NCBI GenBank assembly: GCA_024409185.1
Contig: JAKSUD010000003.1
Span: 1 to 18,366, forward strand
Direction of reading: 5' to 3'
DNA: 18,366 bases
DNA from: an archaeon
Lineage (GTDB): Archaea > Methanobacteriota > Methanobacteria > Methanobacteriales > Methanobacteriaceae
Both the position numbers and the translations under genes were made by a program. How positions within the stretch are numbered: the first letter of the stretch is position 1; the number at the start of each line of letters is the position of its first letter. The notes under the pieces are model-generated. The model worked only from the letters and a program-made list of their open reading frames with translations. It did not search any database and had not been told where the DNA came from. Shown here piece by piece: positions 1 through 7,030 of this stretch.

Positions 1-51
1 AATCAAAAATAAAGGTATAAATAATAAAGAAACAATATAAATCAAAAAACT

Positions 52-131
52 AAATAAATAGAAAAAGAATTAAAATAAATTAAAAAATGAAATAAATAAA
101 ATAAATAGAAAAAGAATTAAAATAAATTAAA
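52..131. repeat. 33-bp perfect direct repeat at the 3' end of capA
   Basis: Positions 52-84 and 99-131 are identical over 33 bp (period 47). The second copy includes the last codons and the TAA stop (117-119) of the minus-strand capA frame, so the copy at 52-84 is a duplicate of the gene's tail and early 3' UTR. The sequence is almost pure A/T, so its information content is low, but 33 identical positions at this spacing is more than base composition would easily give. Confidence 0.7.
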
Positions 132-1226
132 TTTAAAATCCTTTTCAGTTGAATTAGTAGTTTGTGTTAAATTAAATGTTAAAGTTCCAGTACCATCTTG
201 ATTTACCTTTAAACTTTTAGTTAAAGGAGATAAACTATTTAAGAAACTAGATCCTGAACCCGCATTCATATAAACTGGGAAATCATTTGATATTGTTACT
301 GGATAAACAGTAGCAGTACACTTTTCACCACTTAAACTAAATTTTACGAAATATGCAGAATAAGTATTTGAATCACCTAATGGATAAAATACAAAATCAC
401 CTAGTGAATAGAAAATAGGTTTATTTTTATACATTTCAATTCCTTGAGATACATGAGGGTGGGATCCTAATACCACATCAGCACCATAATCAATAACTTC
501 ATGAGAATAGTTTACTTGAACATCATTTGGTGAAGTATGATATTCATTTCCATAATGGAAAAATACAAGAACAAAATCAGAACCATTATCACGTGCTTCC
601 TTAATTTGTTTCTTTGCAAGTGCAGAATCATATGCAGAATATCCTGGATTAGAACCATTAGCTACTGGAATTACATCTTAAGAGTATTCTGCAAAATTAG
701 CAGAATCCATATAATTTAATATAGTTATTTTATGACCATTTTTCTCTATTGTAACAGGTTTATGAGCTTCATCATAATTCATTCCCGCTCCAAGAGAAGT
801 TATATTATTAGCTTTTAAAGTAGCTAATGTATCTTTCATACCAGTTTTACCATAATCAAATACATGATTATTAGCTAATGCCGCAATAGTATTATCATTA
901 ATTTTAACTTTAGGAACATAAGATGGATCTACTTTAAGAGGATAATCTCCCTTAACAGCAGATTCTGAGGTTGTAGCTGCATTTTCAAAGTTTATAAGCA
1001 ATACATCAACAGACCCAAGAACATTTTTAACACCTTCAAAAGGAGAATTTACACCAGCTAAAACAGGAGTAACTTGGGAACCAATTAATACATCACCAGT
1101 AACTGCAATAGTCATATTACCTTTTTCTTTAATAGGATCTTCAGATACATTTGTAAAACCTAAAACAGTTGCACAAATAACAAGAACACATAAAATAATA
1201 AGTAGTACCTTAATTATGTTTTTCAT
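117..1226 (-). pseudogene. CapA-family (poly-gamma-glutamate capsule type) protein, interrupted by in-frame TAA
   Basis: Read through one TAA (678-680, codon 183), this is a continuous 369-codon frame. The N-terminus has a lysine start and a hydrophobic stretch (about residues 7-24), suggesting an exported or membrane-anchored protein. Metallophosphatase-like CapA motifs follow in order: AVTGDVLIG, LLINFENA, ALANNHVFDYG, then after the stop VVLGSHPHVSQG and YSLGDFVF. Motifs on both sides of the stop are intact and in the same frame, so the lesion is a single codon change. CapA relatives are tied to surface polymer synthesis; the substrate here is not known. ATG at 1226 has GAGGT at 1234-1238. 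The upstream fragment ends before the GSHPH motif, so it would probably be inactive. The gene is divergent from aroA'. Family call is firm; whether the stop is biological is not. Confidence 0.85.
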
Positions 1227-1335
1227 ACCAATAACCTCATATAATAAATTATATTATAAAAATAGATATTTAATTTTATTGATTGATTTTAAATAATAAA
1301 AATAGCAAGTAATTAAAATAGAAAATAATTATAAT

Positions 1336-1425
1336 AAAATTATTGATTATCTATTAAGCTCACTAAAAATTATTAATTATTTATAAATTTCACTAAAAAT
1401 TACTGATTAAATTTATATTATTTAA
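1336..1425. repeat. Three 30-bp degenerate tandem repeats upstream of aroA'
   Basis: Units at 1336-1365, 1366-1395 and 1396-1425 each begin AAAATTA and share a TGATTA/TAATTA core; the first two also share the TCACTA end. Units 1 and 2 match at 25 of 30 positions; unit 3 is more diverged. They lie just upstream of the candidate TATA box for aroA' in the divergent capA/aroA' gap, so they could be operator sites or a simple slippage product. Confidence 0.6.
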
Positions 1426-1432
1426 AATACAT

Positions 1433-1441
1433 ATTTATAAA
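1433..1441 (+). promoter_or_regulatory. Candidate TATA box for the aroA'-aroB' unit
   Basis: ATTTATAAA lies about 85 bp upstream of the aroA' ATG. With the usual archaeal spacing of about 25 bp, transcription would start near 1460, giving a leader of roughly 60 nt. The background is very AT-rich, so other TATA-like matches exist nearby. Confidence 0.35.
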
Positions 1442-1523
1442 ATGTATATATGTTAACTTTATGAATTTATGCCTCATTAAAAAATTCATAAAACAACTAT
1501 ATCACTTGAATGGAGGTTATACA

Positions 1524-2327
1524 ATGAGTATGACAGGAAAAAAAATTAGATTAGAAAGAATTATAAACAGAAAAACAAAAAGAACAGTGATTGCTCCTAT
1601 GGATCATGGAATCTCTGATGGACCAATACGTGGAATTGTTGACATTGATGAAACTATTGAGCAAATTTCTCAAGGTGGAGCAGATGCAGTACTTATGCAC
1701 AAAGGTATTGTAGGAAGAGGACACAGAGGATATGGTAACGATATTGGTCTTATTGTACATTTATCTGCAAGTACCTCATTAAGCCCTGATCCAAATCAAA
1801 AAGTAACTGTTACTTCAGTTGAAAAAGCTATTCAATTAGGAGCAGATGCAGTTTCTGTACATGTAAATGTAGGTTCTGAAAACGAATCTGAAATGTTAAT
1901 GGAACTTGGTGAAATCTCTGAAACTTGTAGTTACTGGGGAATTCCACTTCTCGCTATGATGTACCCAAGAGGGGCAAAAGTAACTGGAGAACATGATGTA
2001 GAAATGGTTAAACATGCTGCTCGTGTAGGTGCTGAACTTGGTGCAGATATTGTAAAAACAAATTATACTGGAGACCCTGACTCATTTAAAGAAGTAGTTG
2101 ATGGTGCATTAGTACCGGTAATTATTGCAGGAGGTCCAAAAGTAGAAACCAACAGAGATTTATTAGAAATGGTAAGAGATTCTTTAGAAGTTGGTGGAGC
2201 GGGAGTTGCATTTGGTAGAAACTTCTTCCAAGCAGAAGACCCAAGAAAAATCACAAAAGCAATATCTGAAGTTGTACACAAAGATTTAGAAGTTGACGAA
2301 GCTTTAAAAATCATTGGTGAAAAATAA
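1524..2327 (+). CDS. aroA': 2-amino-3,7-dideoxy-D-threo-hept-6-ulosonate synthase (ADH synthase)
   Basis: 267-aa aldolase-fold enzyme. It condenses a deoxy-ketose phosphate with L-aspartate semialdehyde, the first step of the alternative shikimate pathway in methanogens that lack DAHP synthase. Residues matching those known in Methanocaldococcus MJ0400 are visible with constant offset: Asp27 (APMDHG), Tyr147 (MMYPRG) and Schiff-base Lys178 (IVKTNY). Phosphate-binding glycine segments VIIAGGPK and [10 protein letters not shown] follow. The ATG at 1524 is chosen because GGAGGT (1512-1517) lies 6 nt upstream; an in-frame ATG at 1461 would add 21 residues that do not resemble the family N-terminus and would place the SD inside the gene. 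The next gene, aroB', catalyses the following step, and the pair is probably co-transcribed across 149 nt. Confidence 0.95.
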   Translation: MSMTGKKIRLERIINRKTKRTVIAPMDHGISDGPIRGIVDIDETIEQISQGGADAVLMHKGIVGRGHRGYGNDIGLIVHLSASTSLSPDPNQKVTVTSVEKAIQLGADAVSVHVNVGSENESEMLMELGEISETCSYWGIPLLAMMYPRGAKVTGEHDVEMVKHAARVGAELGADIVKTNYTGDPDSFKEVVDGALVPVIIAGGPKVETNRDLLEMVRDSLEVGGAGVAFGRNFFQAEDPRKITKAISEVVHKDLEVDEALKIIGEK

Positions 2328-2476
2328 ACTTTAGAATGAATAATACTTATTAAAATTTATTAAAAAAATAAAATTAATCAAAATAAAACAAATTTAAAAT
2401 TTTTAATTAAAAAATAAAATTAAGTTTTATTAAAAAAACTTAAAATTAATTAAAAAAAACAAAAGGAGGTTAAAAA

Positions 2477-3604
2477 TTGTCAAATAAATTCGCATGGATT
2501 ATGTCACCTGATAAAGATTGGGAAGACAAAAAAGAATTAATAACAACTGGACTTGAATCTGGAATAGATTATGTTCTTGATTTAAAAGATGAAGAGAACA
2601 TTAGAAAAGTCGGAAACTTTAACATTATATCAAATAAAGAGGAAAGTGATGTTTATTTAATTGGTATTGATGGAGAAGGTGACAACAGTTATGAACTTAA
2701 AGATTTAAATAGCTCAAAAGATATTACAAAAGCAAAAAAAGCTAAAAATGAAGGAAAAGTGGTTTGTGCATATATTGAAATTATTGATAAAATCCATGAA
2801 CAATTAGCTGTAGCTATTGGTAAAATTGTTGACTATATAATCCTTGTTGGTAAAGATTGGACAGTTATTCCTCTTGAGAATATTATTGCAGACTTACAAA
2901 AAGAAGATGTTAAAATAATAGCTGCTGTAAAAGATGCAGTAGAAGCAAAAGTAGCTATTGAAACATTAGAAGTAGGTACTGATGGAGTAATCTTTGAGGC
3001 AGAAGATTTCTCACAAATTAAAGAAATATCTAATCTAATCGAAACACTTTCAAGTGAAAATTACTCTTTAGAAGATGTGACTGTAACTAATGTAAAATCC
3101 CTTGGTTCAGGAGATAGAGTTTGTATTGATACAACTACTATGATGAAACCAGGTGAAGGAATGTTAGTTGGATCTTATTCAAAAGCAATGTTCTTTGTAC
3201 ATAGTGAATCTTTAGAAAGTGAATATGTTGCATCAAGACCATTTAGAGTAAATGCTGGCCCTGTACAAGCTTATGTAATGGTTCCTGGTGGAAAAACTAG
3301 ATACCTCAGCGAGCTTGAAACTGGAGATGAAGTTTTAATTTTAGATAATGAAGGAAATACTAAAACTTCAATTGTAGGTAGATGTAAAATTGAAAAAAGA
3401 CCTTTAATTCTTGTTGAAGCAGAATTTGAAGGTATGAAAATCAAATCATTACTCCAAAATGCAGAAACAATTAGATTAATCAATGAAAATAAAGAACCTG
3501 TTTCAGTAACTGATTTGAAAGCTGGATATAAGGTAAAAGCTTATATTGATACTAATGCAAGACATTTTGGAATAGCTATTGAAGAAAATATTACTGAAAA
3601 ATAG
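2477..3604 (+). CDS. aroB': 3-dehydroquinate synthase II
   Basis: 375-aa archaeal-type dehydroquinate synthase. It oxidatively deaminates and cyclises the ADH synthase product to 3-dehydroquinate, NAD-dependent. It is unrelated to bacterial AroB. Recognisable segments are the N-terminal KFAWIMSPDKDWEDKKE and the C-terminal half with GDRVCIDTTTMMKPGEGMLVG, SRPFRVNAGPVQAYV and PGGKTRYLSEL; length is typical. The start is TTG at 2477, supported by GGAGGT at 2465-2470 with 6-nt spacing and by the family N-terminus beginning right there; there is no nearby in-frame ATG that fits. It ends in TAG, showing TAG acts as an ordinary stop here. It follows aroA', giving a two-gene shikimate entry module. 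Confidence 0.95.
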   Translation: MSNKFAWIMSPDKDWEDKKELITTGLESGIDYVLDLKDEENIRKVGNFNIISNKEESDVYLIGIDGEGDNSYELKDLNSSKDITKAKKAKNEGKVVCAYIEIIDKIHEQLAVAIGKIVDYIILVGKDWTVIPLENIIADLQKEDVKIIAAVKDAVEAKVAIETLEVGTDGVIFEAEDFSQIKEISNLIETLSSENYSLEDVTVTNVKSLGSGDRVCIDTTTMMKPGEGMLVGSYSKAMFFVHSESLESEYVASRPFRVNAGPVQAYVMVPGGKTRYLSELETGDEVLILDNEGNTKTSIVGRCKIEKRPLILVEAEFEGMKIKSLLQNAETIRLINENKEPVSVTDLKAGYKVKAYIDTNARHFGIAIEENITEK

Positions 3605-3681
3605 TTAATTAACCTAAATTTAGAAAGAATAATTTCTAAAAAGAGTTAAATAATTTACAAATAGTTAAAAAGAGGAATTTA

Positions 3682-4257
3682 ATGAGAGTTAAAGAATCAG
3701 AAACTGTTAGAAGTTTTTTAGCTATTGAAATTGAAAAAGATTTAATTCCTAAAATTTCAAAAGTACAAGATTCTTTTAAAGAAACTGAAGCTAATATCAA
3801 ATATGTCTCTAAAGAAAATATGCATTTTACATTAAAATTCTTTGGAGATATTAATGAAGATAAACTTGAAGAGATTGAATTAGCTATTAAAAAAGTGCTA
3901 AAAAATCATTCCTCTTTTGATTTAACTATTGAAGGTTGTGGAAATTTTCCTAAACCAGATATAATAAAGATAATTTGGATAGGAATAGCTAAAAATGAAG
4001 CTATGATAAATCTTCAAAAAGACTTAGATAAAGAATTTAAGAAAATAGGTTTTAGAAAAGAGAAAAAATTTATATCTCATCTTACTATTGGACGTCCAAG
4101 AAATCAAAAAAATAAAAATGAACTTAAAAACATTATAAAAGAAAATAAAAATGTTAAAATTGGATCTATGAAAGTAAGTAAAATACATCTTAAAAAAAGT
4201 ACTCTTACACCAAAAGGACCTATTTATGAAGATATTAAAGTTTTTGACTTAAACTAA
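3682..4257 (+). CDS. thpR: RNA 2',3'-cyclic phosphodiesterase (LigT/ThpR family, 2H phosphoesterase)
   Basis: 191-aa 2H phosphoesterase that hydrolyses 2',3'-cyclic phosphates on RNA ends; older annotations call it 2'-5' RNA ligase. Both catalytic HxT motifs are present: His48-Phe-Thr50 (MHFTLKFFGD) and His133-Leu-Thr135 (HLTIGRP). The N-terminus RSFLAIEIE is typical but is preceded by about nine extra residues; AAGAGGA upstream of the ATG at 3682 supports this start, and no better one is seen. It is 77 nt downstream of aroB' and may share its transcript. The tRNA-maturation gene cca lies 2.8 kb further on. The last codons and stop are part of a 20-bp tandem repeat. Confidence 0.93.
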   Translation: MRVKESETVRSFLAIEIEKDLIPKISKVQDSFKETEANIKYVSKENMHFTLKFFGDINEDKLEEIELAIKKVLKNHSSFDLTIEGCGNFPKPDIIKIIWIGIAKNEAMINLQKDLDKEFKKIGFRKEKKFISHLTIGRPRNQKNKNELKNIIKENKNVKIGSMKVSKIHLKKSTLTPKGPIYEDIKVFDLN

Positions 4258-4302
4258 GTGTATTTAACTTTAACTAACTGTCTTTGACTTAAACTAAATA
4301 GA
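4243..4302. repeat. Three 20-bp tandem repeats spanning the thpR stop codon
   Basis: Units at 4243-4262, 4263-4282 and 4283-4302. Units 1 and 3 share TTTGACTTAAACTAA exactly; unit 2 reads TTTAACTTTAACTAA. Unit 1 encodes the last four residues and TAA stop of thpR, so the gene end appears to have been copied twice downstream. This looks like replication slippage, and the second and third units keep a TAA. Confidence 0.75.
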
Positions 4303-4372
4303 ATTTAATAATTTATAACTTATATTATGCTCATAATTTAATTAAATTAAATAACTAAACTGAGGGGAAAAC

Positions 4373-4882
4373 ATGAATTCAATATTTAAAAGAAAAAGTG
4401 TAAGACAATTTAGAGACTTAGAAATTGAAGATAAAAAAATTGAAAAACTCTTAAAAGCAGGAATGCAAGCACCTTCAGCTCATAACACTCAACCATGGGA
4501 ATTTATTGTTGTTGAAGATGATGAATCTATTGAAAAAATAGCTAATATGAGCCAATATGCAAAACCAGCACATAATAGTCCTTGTTGTATTATCACTTTA
4601 TGTAATATGAAAAATGTTAGAGATAAAAAAACAGAAGATTGGATTCAACAAGATATGAGTGCATGTACTGAAAACATATTAATTCAAGCTGTTGAAGAAG
4701 GTTTAGGTGCAGTTTGGCTTGGAACTTATCCTGATGAAGAACGTTCTAATTATTTAAAAGAACTTTTTAATGTACCTGAAGATATCATTCCATTTTCTGT
4801 AATTGTTATTGGTTATCCTAAAGACAAATACCAAGTAGAAGATAGATTTGATCCAAAAAGAATCCATTATGAAGTTTATTAA
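4373..4882 (+). CDS. Nitroreductase-family flavoprotein
   Basis: 169 aa, the usual length of the short single-domain FMN nitroreductases. The N-terminal FKRKSVRQF segment (about residues 5-13) is the FMN-phosphate-binding RxSxR-like motif, followed by MQAPSAHNTQPWEF (about 31-44) and the C-terminal GLGAVWLGTYP. Members transfer hydride from NAD(P)H to nitro compounds, quinones or flavin; the substrate here cannot be told. GAGGGG at 4362-4367 with 5-nt spacing supports the ATG at 4373. It sits alone on the plus strand between thpR and the convergent receiver gene, 115 nt after thpR, so it probably has its own promoter. It may be part of the redox or stress-response genes nearby (ABM monooxygenase, NpdG), by inference only. 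Confidence 0.9.
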   Translation: MNSIFKRKSVRQFRDLEIEDKKIEKLLKAGMQAPSAHNTQPWEFIVVEDDESIEKIANMSQYAKPAHNSPCCIITLCNMKNVRDKKTEDWIQQDMSACTENILIQAVEEGLGAVWLGTYPDEERSNYLKELFNVPEDIIPFSVIVIGYPKDKYQVEDRFDPKRIHYEVY

Positions 4883-5068
4883 ATTAATTTACCACCACAA
4901 AACCATTATCATTACTTAATAAAGTAAAAAAGCTAATTTTAAAAAAATACTAAAAAAGCAGGCAAAAATCTGCAAATAATAAAACTTATTTTAAAGAAAA
5001 ATATTATAAAAATAGAAAAATTTTTTGATAAAATAATAATCTAAAATATTAAAAAATAGTGAAAAGAA

Positions 5069-5428
5069 TTATTCTAAGTTTAAATCATCAATGATTTGTC
5101 TTAATTCATTAACATTAAATGGTTTTTTAATATATTTTGCTTCAAAATCAAACTCTGCTTCACTTTTAGATAAAATATCAATATTTGCTGTGGAAAATAC
5201 TGCAGGAATGCCTAATTCTCTAAGTTTTAAGAACACATCAACTCCAGTTAAGTTCCCTTTAATCTTGATATCTAAAACTGCTAAATCAATATCTTCATTA
5301 GCTACGACTTCAAGAGCAGCTTCTCCATTATCTACAGAAAATACTTTAAAGCCACCCATTTCTAATTCTAATGAAATATCTAATGCAATAATAGCTTCAT
5401 CTTCAACAAGTAATATATTTTTTACCAT
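5069..5428 (-). CDS. Stand-alone response-regulator receiver domain protein (CheY-like)
   Basis: 119 aa, a receiver domain with no output domain. The acidic pair Glu9-Asp10, phosphoacceptor Asp53 (LAVLDIKI), switch Ser79/Thr80 and the Lys102-Pro103 pair (YIKKPF) are all present, so it should be phosphorylatable. No histidine kinase is in the window, so its partner is unknown. In Methanobrevibacter-like archaea such single domains usually serve PAS-domain histidine kinases encoded elsewhere. The ATG at 5428 has no clear SD; a TATA-like ATTTATATAT at 5451-5460 lies about 25-30 bp upstream, which suggests a leaderless or nearly leaderless mRNA. It converges on the nitroreductase gene. Confidence 0.92.
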   Translation of the reverse strand: MVKNILLVEDEAIIALDISLELEMGGFKVFSVDNGEAALEVVANEDIDLAVLDIKIKGNLTGVDVFLKLRELGIPAVFSTANIDILSKSEAEFDFEAKYIKKPFNVNELRQIIDDLNLE

Positions 5429-5450
5429 AATATATTATAAGATTTTTATA

Positions 5451-5460
5451 ATATATAAAT
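5451..5460 (-). promoter_or_regulatory. Candidate TATA box for the receiver gene
   Basis: Minus-strand ATTTATATAT is centred about 27 bp upstream of the ATG at 5428. Together with the absence of an SD this would fit a leaderless transcript. AT-rich context limits certainty. Confidence 0.35.
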
Positions 5461-5485
5461 TTAATTAAAAAAAGATTTTAAAAAC

Positions 5486-5605
5486 TCCTTTAAATCAACG
5501 GCAGGCGAATAATTGTTGAATAATAATAATAATAATAACGATTTAAAGGAATTAGAGGATTTAAAGGACATAAATAAAAGAAAAAAATTAAGAAAAAATG
5601 AATAA
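5486..5605. repeat. Intergenic repeat block: inverted/direct GATTTAAAGGA repeats around an (AAT)6 tract
   Basis: TCCTTTAAATC (5486-5496) is the exact reverse complement of GATTTAAAGGA, which occurs twice (5540-5550 and 5558-5568). Between the arms lie a locally GC-richer patch (ACGGCAGGCG, 5498-5507) and six AAT triplets plus AAC (5519-5539). One left arm can pair with either right arm, so two mutually exclusive 11-bp stems are possible. The plus strand can be read from TTG 5516 to TAA 5603 as a poly-Asn then charged 29-codon peptide, but it has no SD. The block lies between the ABM and receiver genes, both on the minus strand. Confidence 0.6.
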
Positions 5606-5667
5606 AAGTTATAAAATTATTAAAATATATGAAAAAATAAAAAATGAAAAATAAAAGCAATAAAAAA

Positions 5668-5964
5668 TTATTCCATTAAATCAAATTGTTCACTATTATA
5701 AAAAGTGATTTCAGTATCTTCAACAAATATTTGAGATAAATGATCAAATATTCTAAAATGACTAGAATTAAGATGATTATTTAAGCCATCCATATCTTCC
5801 CATTTTTCAATAAATAAAAAGGAATTATCATCTAAAGAACTAACAAAGTCATAAGAAATGTTTTTAGGTTCATTTCTTGTTACATCAACTAAATCACTTG
5901 CAATTCTAATAAGATCAGTTTCTTTATTTTCTTTTGGAATAATTTTAGCTATAACAATAATCAT
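5668..5964 (-). CDS. Antibiotic biosynthesis monooxygenase (ABM/YgiN-like) domain protein
   Basis: 98-aa single-domain protein with the dimeric alpha/beta-barrel ABM pattern: N-terminal strand MIIVIAKIIPKE, helix with DLIRIASDLVDVTRNEP, NISYDF strand, the SFLFIEKWEDMDGLNNHLNSSHF segment typical of the family, and a C-terminal strand. Relatives include quinol monooxygenases and heme-degrading enzymes, but many are uncharacterised, so no substrate is claimed. ATG at 5964 has GAGTGAT upstream. It lies about 100 nt downstream of npdG on the same strand and may be co-transcribed with it. Confidence 0.85.
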   Translation of the reverse strand: MIIVIAKIIPKENKETDLIRIASDLVDVTRNEPKNISYDFVSSLDDNSFLFIEKWEDMDGLNNHLNSSHFRIFDHLSQIFVEDTEITFYNSEQFDLME

Positions 5965-6065
5965 TTAATCACTCTAATCAATTAATAAATAAAATAAAAT
6001 AAAAAAATACTAGATAAAAATAATAAAAAAATAAAAAGATTATAGAAAAAGAAAAATAAATAACT

Positions 6066-6746
6066 CTATTCGAATGGAATACCAGTTATTCTAAGTCCAC
6101 CATAATGAGATTTATATTTAATGTTTAATCCAATTAATAATGGAGTGATTTTTTCAATAACTCTTGATTTTTCTAAAATACCACAATCTAAAGTTCTAAT
6201 ACCTGGGATTTTATTAATAATTTCAGCAGCTATTTCTTTAGATTCTTTATCATCACCTGCAATTAAACAATCACAGTCAATTTCTTCAGGAATATTGGAT
6301 AAGTGAGAGTTACTAATGTTACAGAATGCACAAATAACTTTTGCACCAGTTCCTTCTAAGATTTTTGCAGTTCTCTCAGCAGCAGAACCTTCCATTAAAT
6401 CAATGTATCTGAATGGTTTTCCACCAACAGCAGTTTCTAAAGGTACAGTTGCATCCATGACAATTTTATCATTACAGAACTCTTTAATTCCTTCTAAAGT
6501 AGGTTTTTGAGCAGCTAAAGGAACAGTAATAATTAATACATCTCCTTCTTTTGCAGCATCTTCATTAGCCATACCTTTCATATTAGATAAGTCATAATCT
6601 GCTAATTTTTCTTTAGCTTCAGCAACAACAGTTAAAGCTTTTTCTTCTTTACGGGAACCAATGATAACATCTACACCAGCAATAGCTAAACGTTCACCAA
6701 TTCCTAAACCTTGTGGACCAGTTCCACCAATAATACTTACAATCAT
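6066..6746 (-). CDS. npdG: F420H2:NADP+ oxidoreductase (NADPH-dependent F420 reductase)
   Basis: 226 aa, family-typical length. This cytoplasmic enzyme moves hydride between reduced coenzyme F420 and NADP+, supplying NADPH in hydrogenotrophic methanogens. The N-terminal Rossmann motif GGTGPQGLG (residues 7-15) and the GSRKEEKA segment after the second strand (about 30-37), which contacts the NADP 2'-phosphate, are clear. Further family segments are MDATVPLE, GSAAERTAK, AFCNISNSHL and the C-terminal HYGGLRITGIPFE. GAGGA 5-6 nt upstream supports the ATG at 6746. It ends in TAG. The gene diverges from cca across a 284-nt gap. Confidence 0.95.
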   Translation of the reverse strand: MIVSIIGGTGPQGLGIGERLAIAGVDVIIGSRKEEKALTVVAEAKEKLADYDLSNMKGMANEDAAKEGDVLIITVPLAAQKPTLEGIKEFCNDKIVMDATVPLETAVGGKPFRYIDLMEGSAAERTAKILEGTGAKVICAFCNISNSHLSNIPEEIDCDCLIAGDDKESKEIAAEIINKIPGIRTLDCGILEKSRVIEKITPLLIGLNIKYKSHYGGLRITGIPFE

Positions 6747-6905
6747 AATAATTCCTCATGTAATATTAGAATAATAATTACTGAATATTAATATATAAAA
6801 ATAAATTAATAAAGTTTTTTATAAAAGATTGAAAGTAGTAAATTCCTAAAAATAATAATAACTTATATTATTAGATATTAATTTCATAAAATAACATATC
6901 TTATA

Positions 6906-6923
6906 AGAGGATATTAATCCCCT
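6906..6923. promoter_or_regulatory. Imperfect dyad in the npdG/cca divergent gap
   Basis: AGAGGATATTAATCCCCT has half-sites AG-N-GGAT and ATCC-N-CT around four central bases. It is the only G/C-containing dyad I see in this otherwise A/T gap, about 160 bp upstream of npdG and 110 bp upstream of cca. It could be a transcription-factor operator; no factor can be named. Confidence 0.3.
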
Positions 6924-7030
6924 AAAATAATAAATTATTCATAAAAATACTAAATTATATAAAAAAGATTAATCAAATATTAACATAATATCAGATAACT
7001 AATAAAATATAAAATCAATGAGATGATTAT

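Noticed and set aside
537..719. Small plus-strand frame inside capA
   Set aside because: It is the antisense shadow of the CapA frame, with no SD.
1336..1425. Repeats as a CRISPR array
   Set aside because: Units are directly adjacent with no spacers, degenerate, and there are no cas genes.
1461..1523. N-terminal extension of ADH synthase from ATG 1461
   Set aside because: The SD GGAGGT lies inside this stretch and the family N-terminus starts at 1524.
2421..2442. 8-bp inverted repeat between aroA' and aroB' as a terminator
   Set aside because: No T-run follows on the plus strand, and the two genes are expected to be co-expressed.
4958..4973. GCAG...CTGC hairpin followed by T-run on the minus strand as the receiver gene terminator
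   Set aside because: Stem is only 4 bp and lies about 100 nt from the stop; too weak to list.
5516..5605. Poly-Asn micro-ORF as a gene
   Set aside because: TTG start without an SD, low complexity, preceded by a stop; reported as a repeat block instead.
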